Assembly: GCA_016296785.1 (NCBI GenBank)
Contig: JAEDHX010000005.1
Span: 1 to 48,403, forward strand
Origin: Coprococcus sp.
GTDB lineage: Bacteria; Bacillota; Clostridia; Lachnospirales; Lachnospiraceae
Length of the DNA stretch: 48,403 bases
Direction: 5' to 3'
Part shown: one piece after another, positions 34,598 to 42,105 of the stretch
Layout: each line of letters starts with the position of its first letter
Numbering within the stretch: the stretch's first letter is position 1
Program-made: the position numbers and the translations under genes
Notes under the pieces: model-generated
Database searches by the model: none
Seen by the model: the letters and a program-made list of their open reading frames with translations, nothing else
What the model was told of the DNA's origin: nothing

Positions 34598-36028
34598 ATG
34601 GGAAAGGCATATGAAACAGTCATTGGACTTGAGGTTCATGTAGAGCTTGCTACAAAGACAAAGATATTCTGCGGCTGTAGTACACAGTTTGGAGGAGAGC
34701 CTAATACACACACCTGTCCTGTTTGTACAGGTATGCCCGGATCACTTCCGGTGCTTAATAAGGCAGTAGTTGAAAAGGCTATATCTGTTGGTCTTGCAAC
34801 AAATTGTGATATTACAAGAAATTGCAAATTTGACAGAAAAAACTATTTCTATCCTGATAATCCTCAGAATTATCAGATATCCCAGCTGTATTATCCTATT
34901 TGCCGTAACGGTAAGGTAGAGATTGAGGTTGATGGTAAGAAGAAATATGTAAGAATTCATGAGATTCATATGGAAGAGGATGCAGGTAAGCTTGTGCATG
35001 ATCCATATACAGATAGCTCACTTGTCGATTTCAACCGTTCAGGTGTGCCACTTATTGAGATAGTATCAGAGCCTGATATGCGTTCGGCTGAGGAGGTTAT
35101 TGCTTACCTTGAGAAGCTCAGACTTATTATTCAGTATCTGGGCGCGTCTGATTGTAAGCTTAATGAGGGCTCTATGAGAGCTGATGTGAATTTATCAGTA
35201 CGAGAGGTTGGCAGCGAGGAATTTGGAACACGTACTGAGACAAAGAATCTTAATTCATTTAAAGCTATTGCAAGAGCAATCGAGAATGAGAGAGAACGTC
35301 AGATAGATATAATTGAAAGTGGCGGGAAGGTTATTCAGGAAACCAGAAGATGGGATGATAGTAAGGAATATTCATATGCCATGCGTTCAAAAGAAGATGC
35401 ACAGGATTACAGATATTTCCCTGATCCTGACCTTGTACCGATTAATATCAGTGATGAATGGCTAGAAGAGATTAGAAACAGACAGCCTGAATTCAGAGAT
35501 GAGAAGAGAGCCAGATATAAAGAGGAATATCAGCTCCCTGAATATGATATAGATATTATTACAAATACAAAAAAGATGGCTGATATATTTGAAGAGATGA
35601 TTTCTCTTGGAGTACAGCCTAAGAAAGCATCAAACTGGCTTATGGTTGAAACTATGCGTCTTATGAAGGAACATCAGATGGATGCTGATGAAATATCATT
35701 TAGTGCAAAGAACCTTGCAACACTTATTAGAATGACTGATGAGAAGAAGATTAATGGAAGTGTTGCTAAAGAAGTATTTGAGAAGATATTCACAGATGAT
35801 ATTGAGCCTGAAGCATATGTCAATGAGCATGGCCTTGCAACTGTAAATGACGAGGGTGCATTAAAACAGGCCTGTGATGAAGCTATTGCTAATAATCCAA
35901 AGGCCGTTGATGATTATAAAAACGGTAAAGAAAAAGCACTTGGTGCTTTAGTTGGTCAGGTTATGAAGGCGATGAAAGGAAAGGCAGATCCTGCATCAGT
36001 TAATAAGATGCTAAGAGAGCTGCTCTAA
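34598..36028 (+). CDS. gatB: Aspartyl/glutamyl-tRNA amidotransferase subunit B
   Basis: The tRNA-binding kinase subunit, which phosphorylates the misacylated residue before amidation. The 476-residue protein opens with ETVIGLEVHVEL and has a zinc site of C25, C27, C40 and C43 (CGCSTQF, HTCPVC). The catalytic cradle is followed by helical and YqeY-like tail domains ending in ADPASVNKMLRELL. It closes the operon; no strong terminator follows, so read-through into the sugar transferase 51 bases later is possible. Confidence 0.98.
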   Translation: MGKAYETVIGLEVHVELATKTKIFCGCSTQFGGEPNTHTCPVCTGMPGSLPVLNKAVVEKAISVGLATNCDITRNCKFDRKNYFYPDNPQNYQISQLYYPICRNGKVEIEVDGKKKYVRIHEIHMEEDAGKLVHDPYTDSSLVDFNRSGVPLIEIVSEPDMRSAEEVIAYLEKLRLIIQYLGASDCKLNEGSMRADVNLSVREVGSEEFGTRTETKNLNSFKAIARAIENERERQIDIIESGGKVIQETRRWDDSKEYSYAMRSKEDAQDYRYFPDPDLVPINISDEWLEEIRNRQPEFRDEKRARYKEEYQLPEYDIDIITNTKKMADIFEEMISLGVQPKKASNWLMVETMRLMKEHQMDADEISFSAKNLATLIRMTDEKKINGSVAKEVFEKIFTDDIEPEAYVNEHGLATVNDEGALKQACDEAIANNPKAVDDYKNGKEKALGALVGQVMKAMKGKADPASVNKMLRELL

Positions 36029-36079
36029 ATTATTGGTTGTCGGACTTATGTATTGTCTGATTAAGTAAAGGATAGTGTT

Positions 36080-37522
36080 ATGGAAGAAAATAGACCTATA
36101 AAAAAGAGGGATACCTACAAGCGACTTATAACATTTTCAGAGGGTATACTTCTTCTTGCTATTGAAGTCTTTATGTATGGTAATATGTGGTATCAGTATT
36201 ATTCTGATCGTATCGAGCTGCCATTCTTTAGGCGAGGCGATTGGGCGGTTATCGGTATGTATGGAATAATTGTATTTCTGTTTACTAAGCTGTATGGTGG
36301 ATATAGAGTGGGCTTTTTGCGTCTTATTGACGTTCTGTACTCACAGATAATATCGCTCTTGTGTGCAAATGTTGTTGGCTATGTTCAGCTTTGTATTATT
36401 TGTCGTGATTATGTTAATCCTGTAAAGCTGTTAGAGCTTACTGTGGCAGAGCTTGTTGTAATCCTTATTTGGATATTTGCGTGTAGATTCTTATATTCAA
36501 AGTTTTATCCGCCGAGACATTTGCTTCTTGTATATGGTTATAAGACGCCTGTTGAATTTATTGATAAGATTAATTCACGTAAGGATAAATATATTATTGC
36601 TGACAGAGTTCATGTAAGTGAGGGTGAACAGGTAATCAAAGAGAAGATTCTACAATCTGAAGGTGTAATAATATGTGAGACAAAGGCGTATATCAGAAAT
36701 GAGCTTGTTAAATATTGCTTTGAGCATTCAGTTCGTTCGTATGTTGTACCTAAGCTTTCTGATATTATTATTCTTGGTGCAGAGCCAATACACTTTTTTG
36801 ATACGCCACTCCTTCTTTCGAGAAATCAGGGGCTTAATGGTGATGATATGATTTTCAAGAGAATACTTGACCTGGTGTGCGCTATCCTGATGCTTATTAT
36901 TGCATCACCATTTATGATAATCATAGCAATTTGTATTAAGCTGTATGATGGAGGACCTGTATTTTATAAGCAGGACAGACTTACACTAAATGGTAAGGTG
37001 TTCAAGATTATCAAATTCAGAAGCATGAGAATGGACTCTGAGAAGTCAGGGGCGCAGCTTGCAAAGAAGCATGATGACAGAGTAACTCCTGTTGGAAGAG
37101 TAATAAGAAAGCTTCATCTAGATGAGCTTCCTCAGATATTTAATATAATTAAGGGCGATATGTCTATGGTTGGTCCTAGACCGGAAAGACCTGAGATAGC
37201 TAAGCTTTATAAGGAGACATTTCCTGAATTTGATTATAGACTTAAGATGAAGGCCGGACTTACCGGATATGCTCAGGTGTATGGTAAGTATAATACAACG
37301 CCAAGAGATAAGGTTAAGCTTGACCTTACTTATTATGAGCATTATTCAATATGGCTTGATATAAAGCTTATTATGCTTACTGTTAAGATCCTTTTCCAGA
37401 AGGAAAACACAGAGGGTATTGATGCAAATCAGACAACTGCAATCAGGGTGGACAAGAAACCACCGGCACCATTACAGAAGAAGCCGGATAACCTTGATGA
37501 GTCTGAGGATTCGTTTTACTAG
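36080..37522 (+). CDS. Polyprenyl-phosphate sugar-1-phosphate transferase (WbaP/WcaJ-like)
   Basis: A 480-residue membrane enzyme that starts a surface polysaccharide by moving a sugar-1-phosphate from a UDP-sugar to undecaprenyl phosphate. Four N-terminal transmembrane segments (about 15-36, 52-70, 85-107, 113-137) lead to a CoA-binding-like soluble domain, then a hydrophobic re-entrant helix (about 263-290) and the bacterial sugar-transferase domain with KFRSMRMDSE, LDELPQIFNIIKGDMSMVGPRPE and GLTGYAQV. AAAGGAT precedes the ATG. It probably works with the glycan genes at 26782-32739 and 37757-39758. Confidence 0.92.
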   Translation: MEENRPIKKRDTYKRLITFSEGILLLAIEVFMYGNMWYQYYSDRIELPFFRRGDWAVIGMYGIIVFLFTKLYGGYRVGFLRLIDVLYSQIISLLCANVVGYVQLCIICRDYVNPVKLLELTVAELVVILIWIFACRFLYSKFYPPRHLLLVYGYKTPVEFIDKINSRKDKYIIADRVHVSEGEQVIKEKILQSEGVIICETKAYIRNELVKYCFEHSVRSYVVPKLSDIIILGAEPIHFFDTPLLLSRNQGLNGDDMIFKRILDLVCAILMLIIASPFMIIIAICIKLYDGGPVFYKQDRLTLNGKVFKIIKFRSMRMDSEKSGAQLAKKHDDRVTPVGRVIRKLHLDELPQIFNIIKGDMSMVGPRPERPEIAKLYKETFPEFDYRLKMKAGLTGYAQVYGKYNTTPRDKVKLDLTYYEHYSIWLDIKLIMLTVKILFQKENTEGIDANQTTAIRVDKKPPAPLQKKPDNLDESEDSFY

Positions 37523-37555
37523 TATATTGTTTGTGTTATTTAGAAAGGAACCAGA

Positions 37556-37741
37556 ATGGAAGCAAAGAAAAAACGGGGCCCGGGAAGACCGACGGATAAG
37601 AGAAAGGATACAATTATCAGGCTTCGAACAGATTCAGATACACATAATAAGCTGAATCAATATGCGAAAAAGAAGAAAATGTCGATGTCGCAAATATTAC
37701 GTGAAGCTATCGATAAGCTGATAGAAGAGGATGAAAAATAA
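37556..37741 (+). CDS. Small ribbon-helix-helix DNA-binding protein with AT-hook-like arm
   Basis: A 61-residue CopG/Arc-type regulator. After a basic arm with the AT-hook-like core RGPGRP (residues 7-12), the strand TIIRLRTD is followed by two helices (about 28-40 and 44-60), the usual RHH layout; it should bind DNA as a dimer. AAAGGA precedes the ATG. No toxin gene lies next to it, so I do not call it an antitoxin. It is 33 bases after the sugar transferase and ends two bases before a strong terminator, so it may regulate that gene or the locus. Confidence 0.82.
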   Translation: MEAKKKRGPGRPTDKRKDTIIRLRTDSDTHNKLNQYAKKKKMSMSQILREAIDKLIEEDEK

Positions 37742-37742
37742 T

Positions 37743-37778
37743 AAAATGGATATACCCTACAGGGTATATCCATTTTTT
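37743..37778. terminator. Bidirectional terminator overlapping the end of the UDPGP gene
   Basis: A perfect 15 bp stem, AAAATGGATATACCC (37743-37757) with GGGTATATCCATTTT (37762-37776), closed by TACA. It has T runs on both strands. The last codons and the stop of the minus-strand gene fall inside the stem and loop. Confidence 0.93.
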
Positions 37779-38983
37779 ATTAGTAATGCCTGTGCAGTTT
37801 CAATTGAATCAGTGCCGGTAGCATTCTTTATTGGAGCAAACTCCTTCTCTCTTTCTACCTCGAAAGGAAGACATGTATTCATGTATGCTATCATATCAAG
37901 TGCCAGCGTTTCGAATTTATAGCCATTTGGTTTGTCAGGCTTAATAAAGGTGCCTTCTTCATCTATATGAGGAATTGCCTTTTCAACAATATGAAGAGGC
38001 ATCTCTGTGTTCATTATCTTCATAAGCAAATCTACAGGGAATATATAATTAAGTGTTACCCCGTAATTATAGGCATAATCGCCATTCTCATCTAATTCGT
38101 TACGCATCTCATCTGATAGCTCATAGTACTCAACTATATATGGTTTACCATTATTAGTACATAGTACACCAACCTTTTCTTCAGGATATGCTTTTTTAAC
38201 AACTTTACCTCCGGATGCATAGCCTTCAGTAAGTATGGCACCTAAAAAGACTGGGTCGGCAATTCTTTGAAGAACATTGTCTACAGAAAATACGTTGATG
38301 TATTTTGTATTAGTATCTAATAGGAGCTGCAGATAGCCTGCCTTGCAAAGAGAAGAGAACCAGCCGCCATTGCCATTAGGTGAAAGACATATCTGTCCCG
38401 GCGCTTCAAGGTATATCTTGCCGTTATAATCAACGGAAGGTACCATTTCCTGCTTAAAGAAATGGATATAATCAGGATTGTAACCAAAGTAGTTGTGTTC
38501 CTTGAAGAAAGATGCAGTAGCATCGTAGTTCTTGTCATTAGTCATAATGTAGAAATGAATCCAGGTGCCGGATTGTTCTACGACATCAAGAGTGTGCTCA
38601 ATTAGCAATTGGAATATATACAATTCCTTTGTTCTTCCCACATTGAGTGTACCCTTTGGTCCGTCAAAACCGAGTCTTGTACCCTGGCCTCCGGCAAGAA
38701 GCACAAGGGCTAAATCACCGGCTTGTATGGCTTTGATTCCGCGTTCCTCATATTGTTTCTTATTTTGTTCAATTGTATTAAGCTGTAATGCTGATACAGG
38801 TCTGATATTGCTTTCTTCTGATTTATGCTTGTTGTATGATTCGATAATAGAAAAATCTAAGCTTTCTATCTGGGAAAGAAGACTATTTTGTTCTTCCTTT
38901 GACAATGTATCATAGAATTTTAATACATGGAGCTGGTTGTGCTCCTTAAGTAGCCTGGTAGCTGAGTTGTAATCCATATTCAA
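37757..38983 (-). CDS. UDPGP/UAP1-type nucleotide-sugar uridylyltransferase
   Basis: A 408-residue enzyme of the eukaryote-like UDPGP family, which joins UTP with a hexose-1-phosphate (GlcNAc-1-P, glucose-1-P or similar). The nucleotide loop LAGGQGTRLGFDGPKG (near 114-129) is closer to UDP-GlcNAc pyrophosphorylase (UAP1) than to bacterial GalU or GlmU. Further blocks are PGQICLSPNGNGG and FSVDNVLQRIADP. A TTG at 38983 sits seven bases after AGGAG and is my preferred start; the ATG at 38977 is 13 bases away. It is second in a two-gene minus-strand unit, 19 bases after the GT2 gene. Sugar specificity cannot be set. Confidence 0.88.
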   Translation of the reverse strand: MNMDYNSATRLLKEHNQLHVLKFYDTLSKEEQNSLLSQIESLDFSIIESYNKHKSEESNIRPVSALQLNTIEQNKKQYEERGIKAIQAGDLALVLLAGGQGTRLGFDGPKGTLNVGRTKELYIFQLLIEHTLDVVEQSGTWIHFYIMTNDKNYDATASFFKEHNYFGYNPDYIHFFKQEMVPSVDYNGKIYLEAPGQICLSPNGNGGWFSSLCKAGYLQLLLDTNTKYINVFSVDNVLQRIADPVFLGAILTEGYASGGKVVKKAYPEEKVGVLCTNNGKPYIVEYYELSDEMRNELDENGDYAYNYGVTLNYIFPVDLLMKIMNTEMPLHIVEKAIPHIDEEGTFIKPDKPNGYKFETLALDMIAYMNTCLPFEVEREKEFAPIKNATGTDSIETAQALLIKNGYTL

Positions 38984-39002
38984 ACTTATACTCCTATGTT
39001 TA

Positions 39003-39758
39003 TTATAGATGTTTATATTTCTTTCTTATTGAAAGAGTGTCCTTAAATACCTTAATAATATCCTTAATTTTGATTCTTCTGCCATTAGCATTGTCATCGC
39101 GGCTGTAATTGAGCTCGATTGGTGCCTCAACTATCTTATACCCCTTTTTGCTGGCAGAAAGAAGAATTTCAATGTCAAATGCATAGCCATTCGTGGTAAT
39201 GGTCTGTGCAATTGGCTTAATCACCTCTGATTTAAATAGTTTTATTCCGGTCTGTGTATCATGAATATTCAACTTAAACAAAAGCTTAAGCATAATATAA
39301 TAGCCGCGGCTCATTACTCTTCTGATAAGAGGATAATCAAGCTTTGAATCAGGATGTTGCTTAGAGCCTATGACAATATCTGCATTCTCTTTCTTCATTA
39401 GCTTCATGAAATTCTTAAGAAGCTTTGGGCTAAGCTCTAAATCTGCATCAAGAAAAGCAATGTATTTGCCATGTGCAGTGGCGATGCCATGTGTAATTGC
39501 GTGACCTTTGCCCTGATTCTCCTGATAGCCGTCAGATAATATATGATTATCCTTGACTGCAGCAACAGATATTTCTTCGGCTGTGTTATCAATACTACCG
39601 TCATTAACGGCAATGATTTCATAATGCCTTAGAAAAGAAGATAAAACATCGCTTGTAGCAAGTAAATTATTTTGTATGCTATTGCCTTCGTTGTATGCAG
39701 GCATAACGACTGAAAGCGTTATGCATTGATTGTTGCCATTCATATTGATCTGCCTCAT
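39003..39758 (-). CDS. DPM1-like family 2 glycosyltransferase
   Basis: A 251-residue enzyme like dolichyl/polyprenyl-phosphate mannose synthases: it moves a sugar from a nucleotide donor to a polyprenyl phosphate. It has VVMPAYNEGNSI, AVNDGSIDNT, the metal-binding LDADLE, and the DPM-type TQTGIKLFKSEV and GYAFDIEIL. There is no C-terminal membrane domain, so it is the short soluble class. The ATG at 39758 has a weak ribosome site; the ATG at 39743 is an alternative. A good promoter lies just upstream, and the nucleotidyltransferase gene follows in the same transcript and may make its donor sugar. Confidence 0.88.
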   Translation of the reverse strand: MRQINMNGNNQCITLSVVMPAYNEGNSIQNNLLATSDVLSSFLRHYEIIAVNDGSIDNTAEEISVAAVKDNHILSDGYQENQGKGHAITHGIATAHGKYIAFLDADLELSPKLLKNFMKLMKKENADIVIGSKQHPDSKLDYPLIRRVMSRGYYIMLKLLFKLNIHDTQTGIKLFKSEVIKPIAQTITTNGYAFDIEILLSASKKGYKIVEAPIELNYSRDDNANGRRIKIKDIIKVFKDTLSIRKKYKHL

Positions 39759-39773
39759 TACTTTGATATACCT

Positions 39774-39802
39774 AATATACTTTTAAAAAAATGATGTGTC
39801 AA
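39774..39802 (-). promoter_or_regulatory. Promoter, TTGACA-17-TATATT
   Basis: On the minus strand, a perfect TTGACA (39802-39797) and TATATT (39779-39774) are 17 bp apart, close to the start of the GT2 gene. It gives a very short leader. Confidence 0.82.
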
Positions 39803-39856
39803 CAAAATTATAGTTAATAATTAATCTTAATATTTTATTTAACTTTGGAAATCATG

Positions 39857-39885
39857 TTGTAAATTAGTATATTTTAATGTATTAT
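39857..39885 (+). promoter_or_regulatory. Promoter of the LCP gene, TTGTAA-17-TATTAT
   Basis: TTGTAA at 39857-39862 and TATTAT at 39880-39885 with a 17 bp spacer, divergent from the minus-strand promoter about 55 bases away. The shared gap could be co-regulated. Confidence 0.6.
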
Positions 39886-39932
39886 GAATTGGTGAAATAA
39901 TTTAGTATTTTCAATACTGAAAGGATACTTCG

Positions 39933-41831
39933 ATGGATAATAAAGATGCAAGACATAATAAGATTCTCTCTGATATGAGAAATCAGCTATTAAGAAGAAA
40001 TATTGAGCTTACATCCGATGGCGAAGATGATATAGAAATTCAGCGTGAGATAGATAGAAAGCACGCAGATGAGGTTGAGTCTGTGCTTAATGAGATAGGC
40101 GTAGGGGGGATAAACTCCGGCAGAAATACCCGTAATCAAGAATCAGGAAGTAGAATGGCAGAATATGCAGAGGATGATTACGAGGATGATGGATACGATG
40201 AATCTGACTATGATCGTGAACGCTACAAGGATAATGATGACGATTATGACGATGCGGCAGATGATGATTATCTAGAAGAAGGCGGAATTCTTGAGATGTT
40301 CCTCTCTAAGAAGAATAAGAAAGCTAAGAACACAAAGAATGTAAAGAATTCCGGCAGTGCCAGGAAGACGAAGAAACCAATTAATAGTAGTTCTGATGGT
40401 GCTGATAATATAATTGCTGCGTCTGATGAGAGCTTGGATTCATATTATGGGGCTGAAGATAATGATATGATGAATCAGGAGGAGCTTGAAGAGCTTGAAT
40501 CTGATATTGACTCAGGAAGATATGATGATATACCGGATGATAATCCTAATTCAGGCATATATGAGGAGCTAGGTGGATTAAGTGCCGAGGATGATTATGA
40601 TCCGGATGAGGATATCGAGCCTGAACAGGGGCTGTCTGACAGCGAGAGGATGTTTAGAGAGAAGATTCTGGATGAAAAGATGCCTGAGCCGGCAAAGGTA
40701 TCAGCGAATGTAAAGTGGCTTATAGCATTTGTTATTCTTTTGATCTCCTTTATAGTTGTAACCGTGTTATACCTGACTAATCTTGCTAAGTCAAAATATG
40801 GTGAGATAGACGTAACATATATTCACAATGATGAGCTGGTGGTGAATAAGGGAGTTGCAGATAAGGTAAAAGGATACACTACTATTGTATTATATGGTGT
40901 TGATTCAAGGGATAGTAATCTTGAGCAGGGAACAAATAGTGATTCAATAATTATTGCGAGTATAAATGACAGCACAAAGGAGATTAAGCTTGTATCTGTA
41001 TATAGAGATACCCTGCTTGATATTCAGGATGATGCCTTTGATACGCATAAGATTAATTATGCATATCAGATAGGTGGTCCTATTACATCCATGAATTCAC
41101 TTAATGCTAACCTGGACCTTTATATAACTGATTATATTACTGTTGATTTTGGAGCATTTGCAGAAATAATTGATGCAATTGGTGGTATTGAGATAGAAAT
41201 ACAGGAGAAGGAGATAAACAACCTTAATAAGAATCTGGCTGAGCAGATCAGATTATCAGGAGTATTCTCTGAGGGTATATATGAGCCTGGCTTACAGAAG
41301 CTTAATGGACAACAGGCAGTTGCCTATTCGCGTATAAGAAGCACAGATAAGGGTGATATCACAAGAACGCTAAGACAAAGGAATGTACTGCTTAAGGTGT
41401 TTGAGAAGGTTACATCTGCAGATGGTGCATTAACAAGTTCTTTGATAGATGTGTCGTTTGGATGTATATCTACCAGTATAACAAAGGATAAGGCTATTGA
41501 GTTTGTTACAAATGCAAAGGATTACAAGCTGACTGCTTCAACAGGCTTCCCGTTTGCATACAAGGGAGTAAGCCTCGGAGATAAAGGCAGTGTTCTTGTA
41601 TCGACCGATTTAGATGCTAATGTAGTGGCTCTTCATAAGTATTTATATGATGATATGGCATATGAGACTACAGATACAGTGAAGAAGATAAGCAGTAAGC
41701 TGTCTACTGAGACAGGGGTTTCTTCGACTAAGGTTACAATATCTGAAGATGGCAATAATGAGGGAGTAGCAGATGACGATTCTCCTGATACAATAACGGA
41801 GCCACCGGAGGGTATGATTGTTAATGAATAA
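39933..41831 (+). CDS. LytR-CpsA-Psr (LCP) family protein with long acidic N-terminal arm
   Basis: LCP enzymes transfer undecaprenyl-linked glycans to peptidoglycan. This 632-residue protein has one transmembrane helix near 260-283 and the extracellular LCP domain at about 315-475 (TTIVLYGVDSRD, SVYRDTLLDI, DLYITDYITVDFGAF, AYSRIRSTDKGDITRT). A Ser/Thr-rich, C-terminal tail follows. The striking part is the cytoplasmic arm of about 258 residues, very rich in Asp, Glu and Tyr with a Lys-rich patch; usual arms are far shorter. AAAGGAT precedes the ATG. It has its own promoter and terminator and may finish the glycan built by the loci upstream. Confidence 0.92.
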   Translation: MDNKDARHNKILSDMRNQLLRRNIELTSDGEDDIEIQREIDRKHADEVESVLNEIGVGGINSGRNTRNQESGSRMAEYAEDDYEDDGYDESDYDRERYKDNDDDYDDAADDDYLEEGGILEMFLSKKNKKAKNTKNVKNSGSARKTKKPINSSSDGADNIIAASDESLDSYYGAEDNDMMNQEELEELESDIDSGRYDDIPDDNPNSGIYEELGGLSAEDDYDPDEDIEPEQGLSDSERMFREKILDEKMPEPAKVSANVKWLIAFVILLISFIVVTVLYLTNLAKSKYGEIDVTYIHNDELVVNKGVADKVKGYTTIVLYGVDSRDSNLEQGTNSDSIIIASINDSTKEIKLVSVYRDTLLDIQDDAFDTHKINYAYQIGGPITSMNSLNANLDLYITDYITVDFGAFAEIIDAIGGIEIEIQEKEINNLNKNLAEQIRLSGVFSEGIYEPGLQKLNGQQAVAYSRIRSTDKGDITRTLRQRNVLLKVFEKVTSADGALTSSLIDVSFGCISTSITKDKAIEFVTNAKDYKLTASTGFPFAYKGVSLGDKGSVLVSTDLDANVVALHKYLYDDMAYETTDTVKKISSKLSTETGVSSTKVTISEDGNNEGVADDDSPDTITEPPEGMIVNE

Positions 41832-41862
41832 GCGAATAAAGTAATTGTGATACACAATTTTG

Positions 41863-41898
41863 GGAAATGCAGATTTTGTTCTGCATTTCCTTTTTTTT
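41863..41898 (+). terminator. Terminator after the LCP gene
   Basis: Perfect 11 bp stem GGAAATGCAGA (41863-41873) with TCTGCATTTCC (41880-41890), six-base loop and eight Ts. Confidence 0.94.
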
Positions 41899-41952
41899 AT
41901 AAAAAAATAATAAAGTGTAAGCAGGGAAAATGGGCAACAAATGAATACAATC

Positions 41953-42045
41953 ATCAGATAACTTAATAAAATGTATATACAACACACTTAATAATATTAA
42001 GTTTACAAATTATCAGACAATTTAGCGAAAAAAGTTGTTTACAAA
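41953..42045. repeat. Repeated motifs and palindrome upstream of gltB
   Basis: GTTTACAAA occurs at 42001 and 42037, 36 bp apart. ATCAGATAA-like words occur at 41953 and 42012. A perfect palindrome CTTAATAATATTAAG lies at 41987-42001. All are just upstream of or overlapping the gltB -35, so they may be regulator sites. The rest of this gap (41899-42105) holds only the promoter and ribosome site. Confidence 0.4.
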
Positions 42046-42066
42046 CAGTAAAAATGGGTGTATTAT
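42038..42066 (+). promoter_or_regulatory. Promoter of gltBD, TTTACA-17-TATTAT
   Basis: TTTACA at 42038-42043 and TATTAT at 42061-42066 with a 17 bp spacer give a leader of about 33 bases. The -35 lies in the second GTTTACAAA copy. Confidence 0.8.
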
Positions 42067-42105
42067 ACAGAACGAATAAAAAATATACAGGAAAGAGGGA
42101 GTAAC

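Noticed and set aside
36037..36060. Short inverted repeat after gatB (TCGGAC/GTCTGA)
   Set aside because: Only six pairs with a wobble and no T tract, so not a credible terminator.
37556..37741. Toxin-antitoxin module
   Set aside because: The RHH protein resembles antitoxins, but neither neighbour is a toxin.
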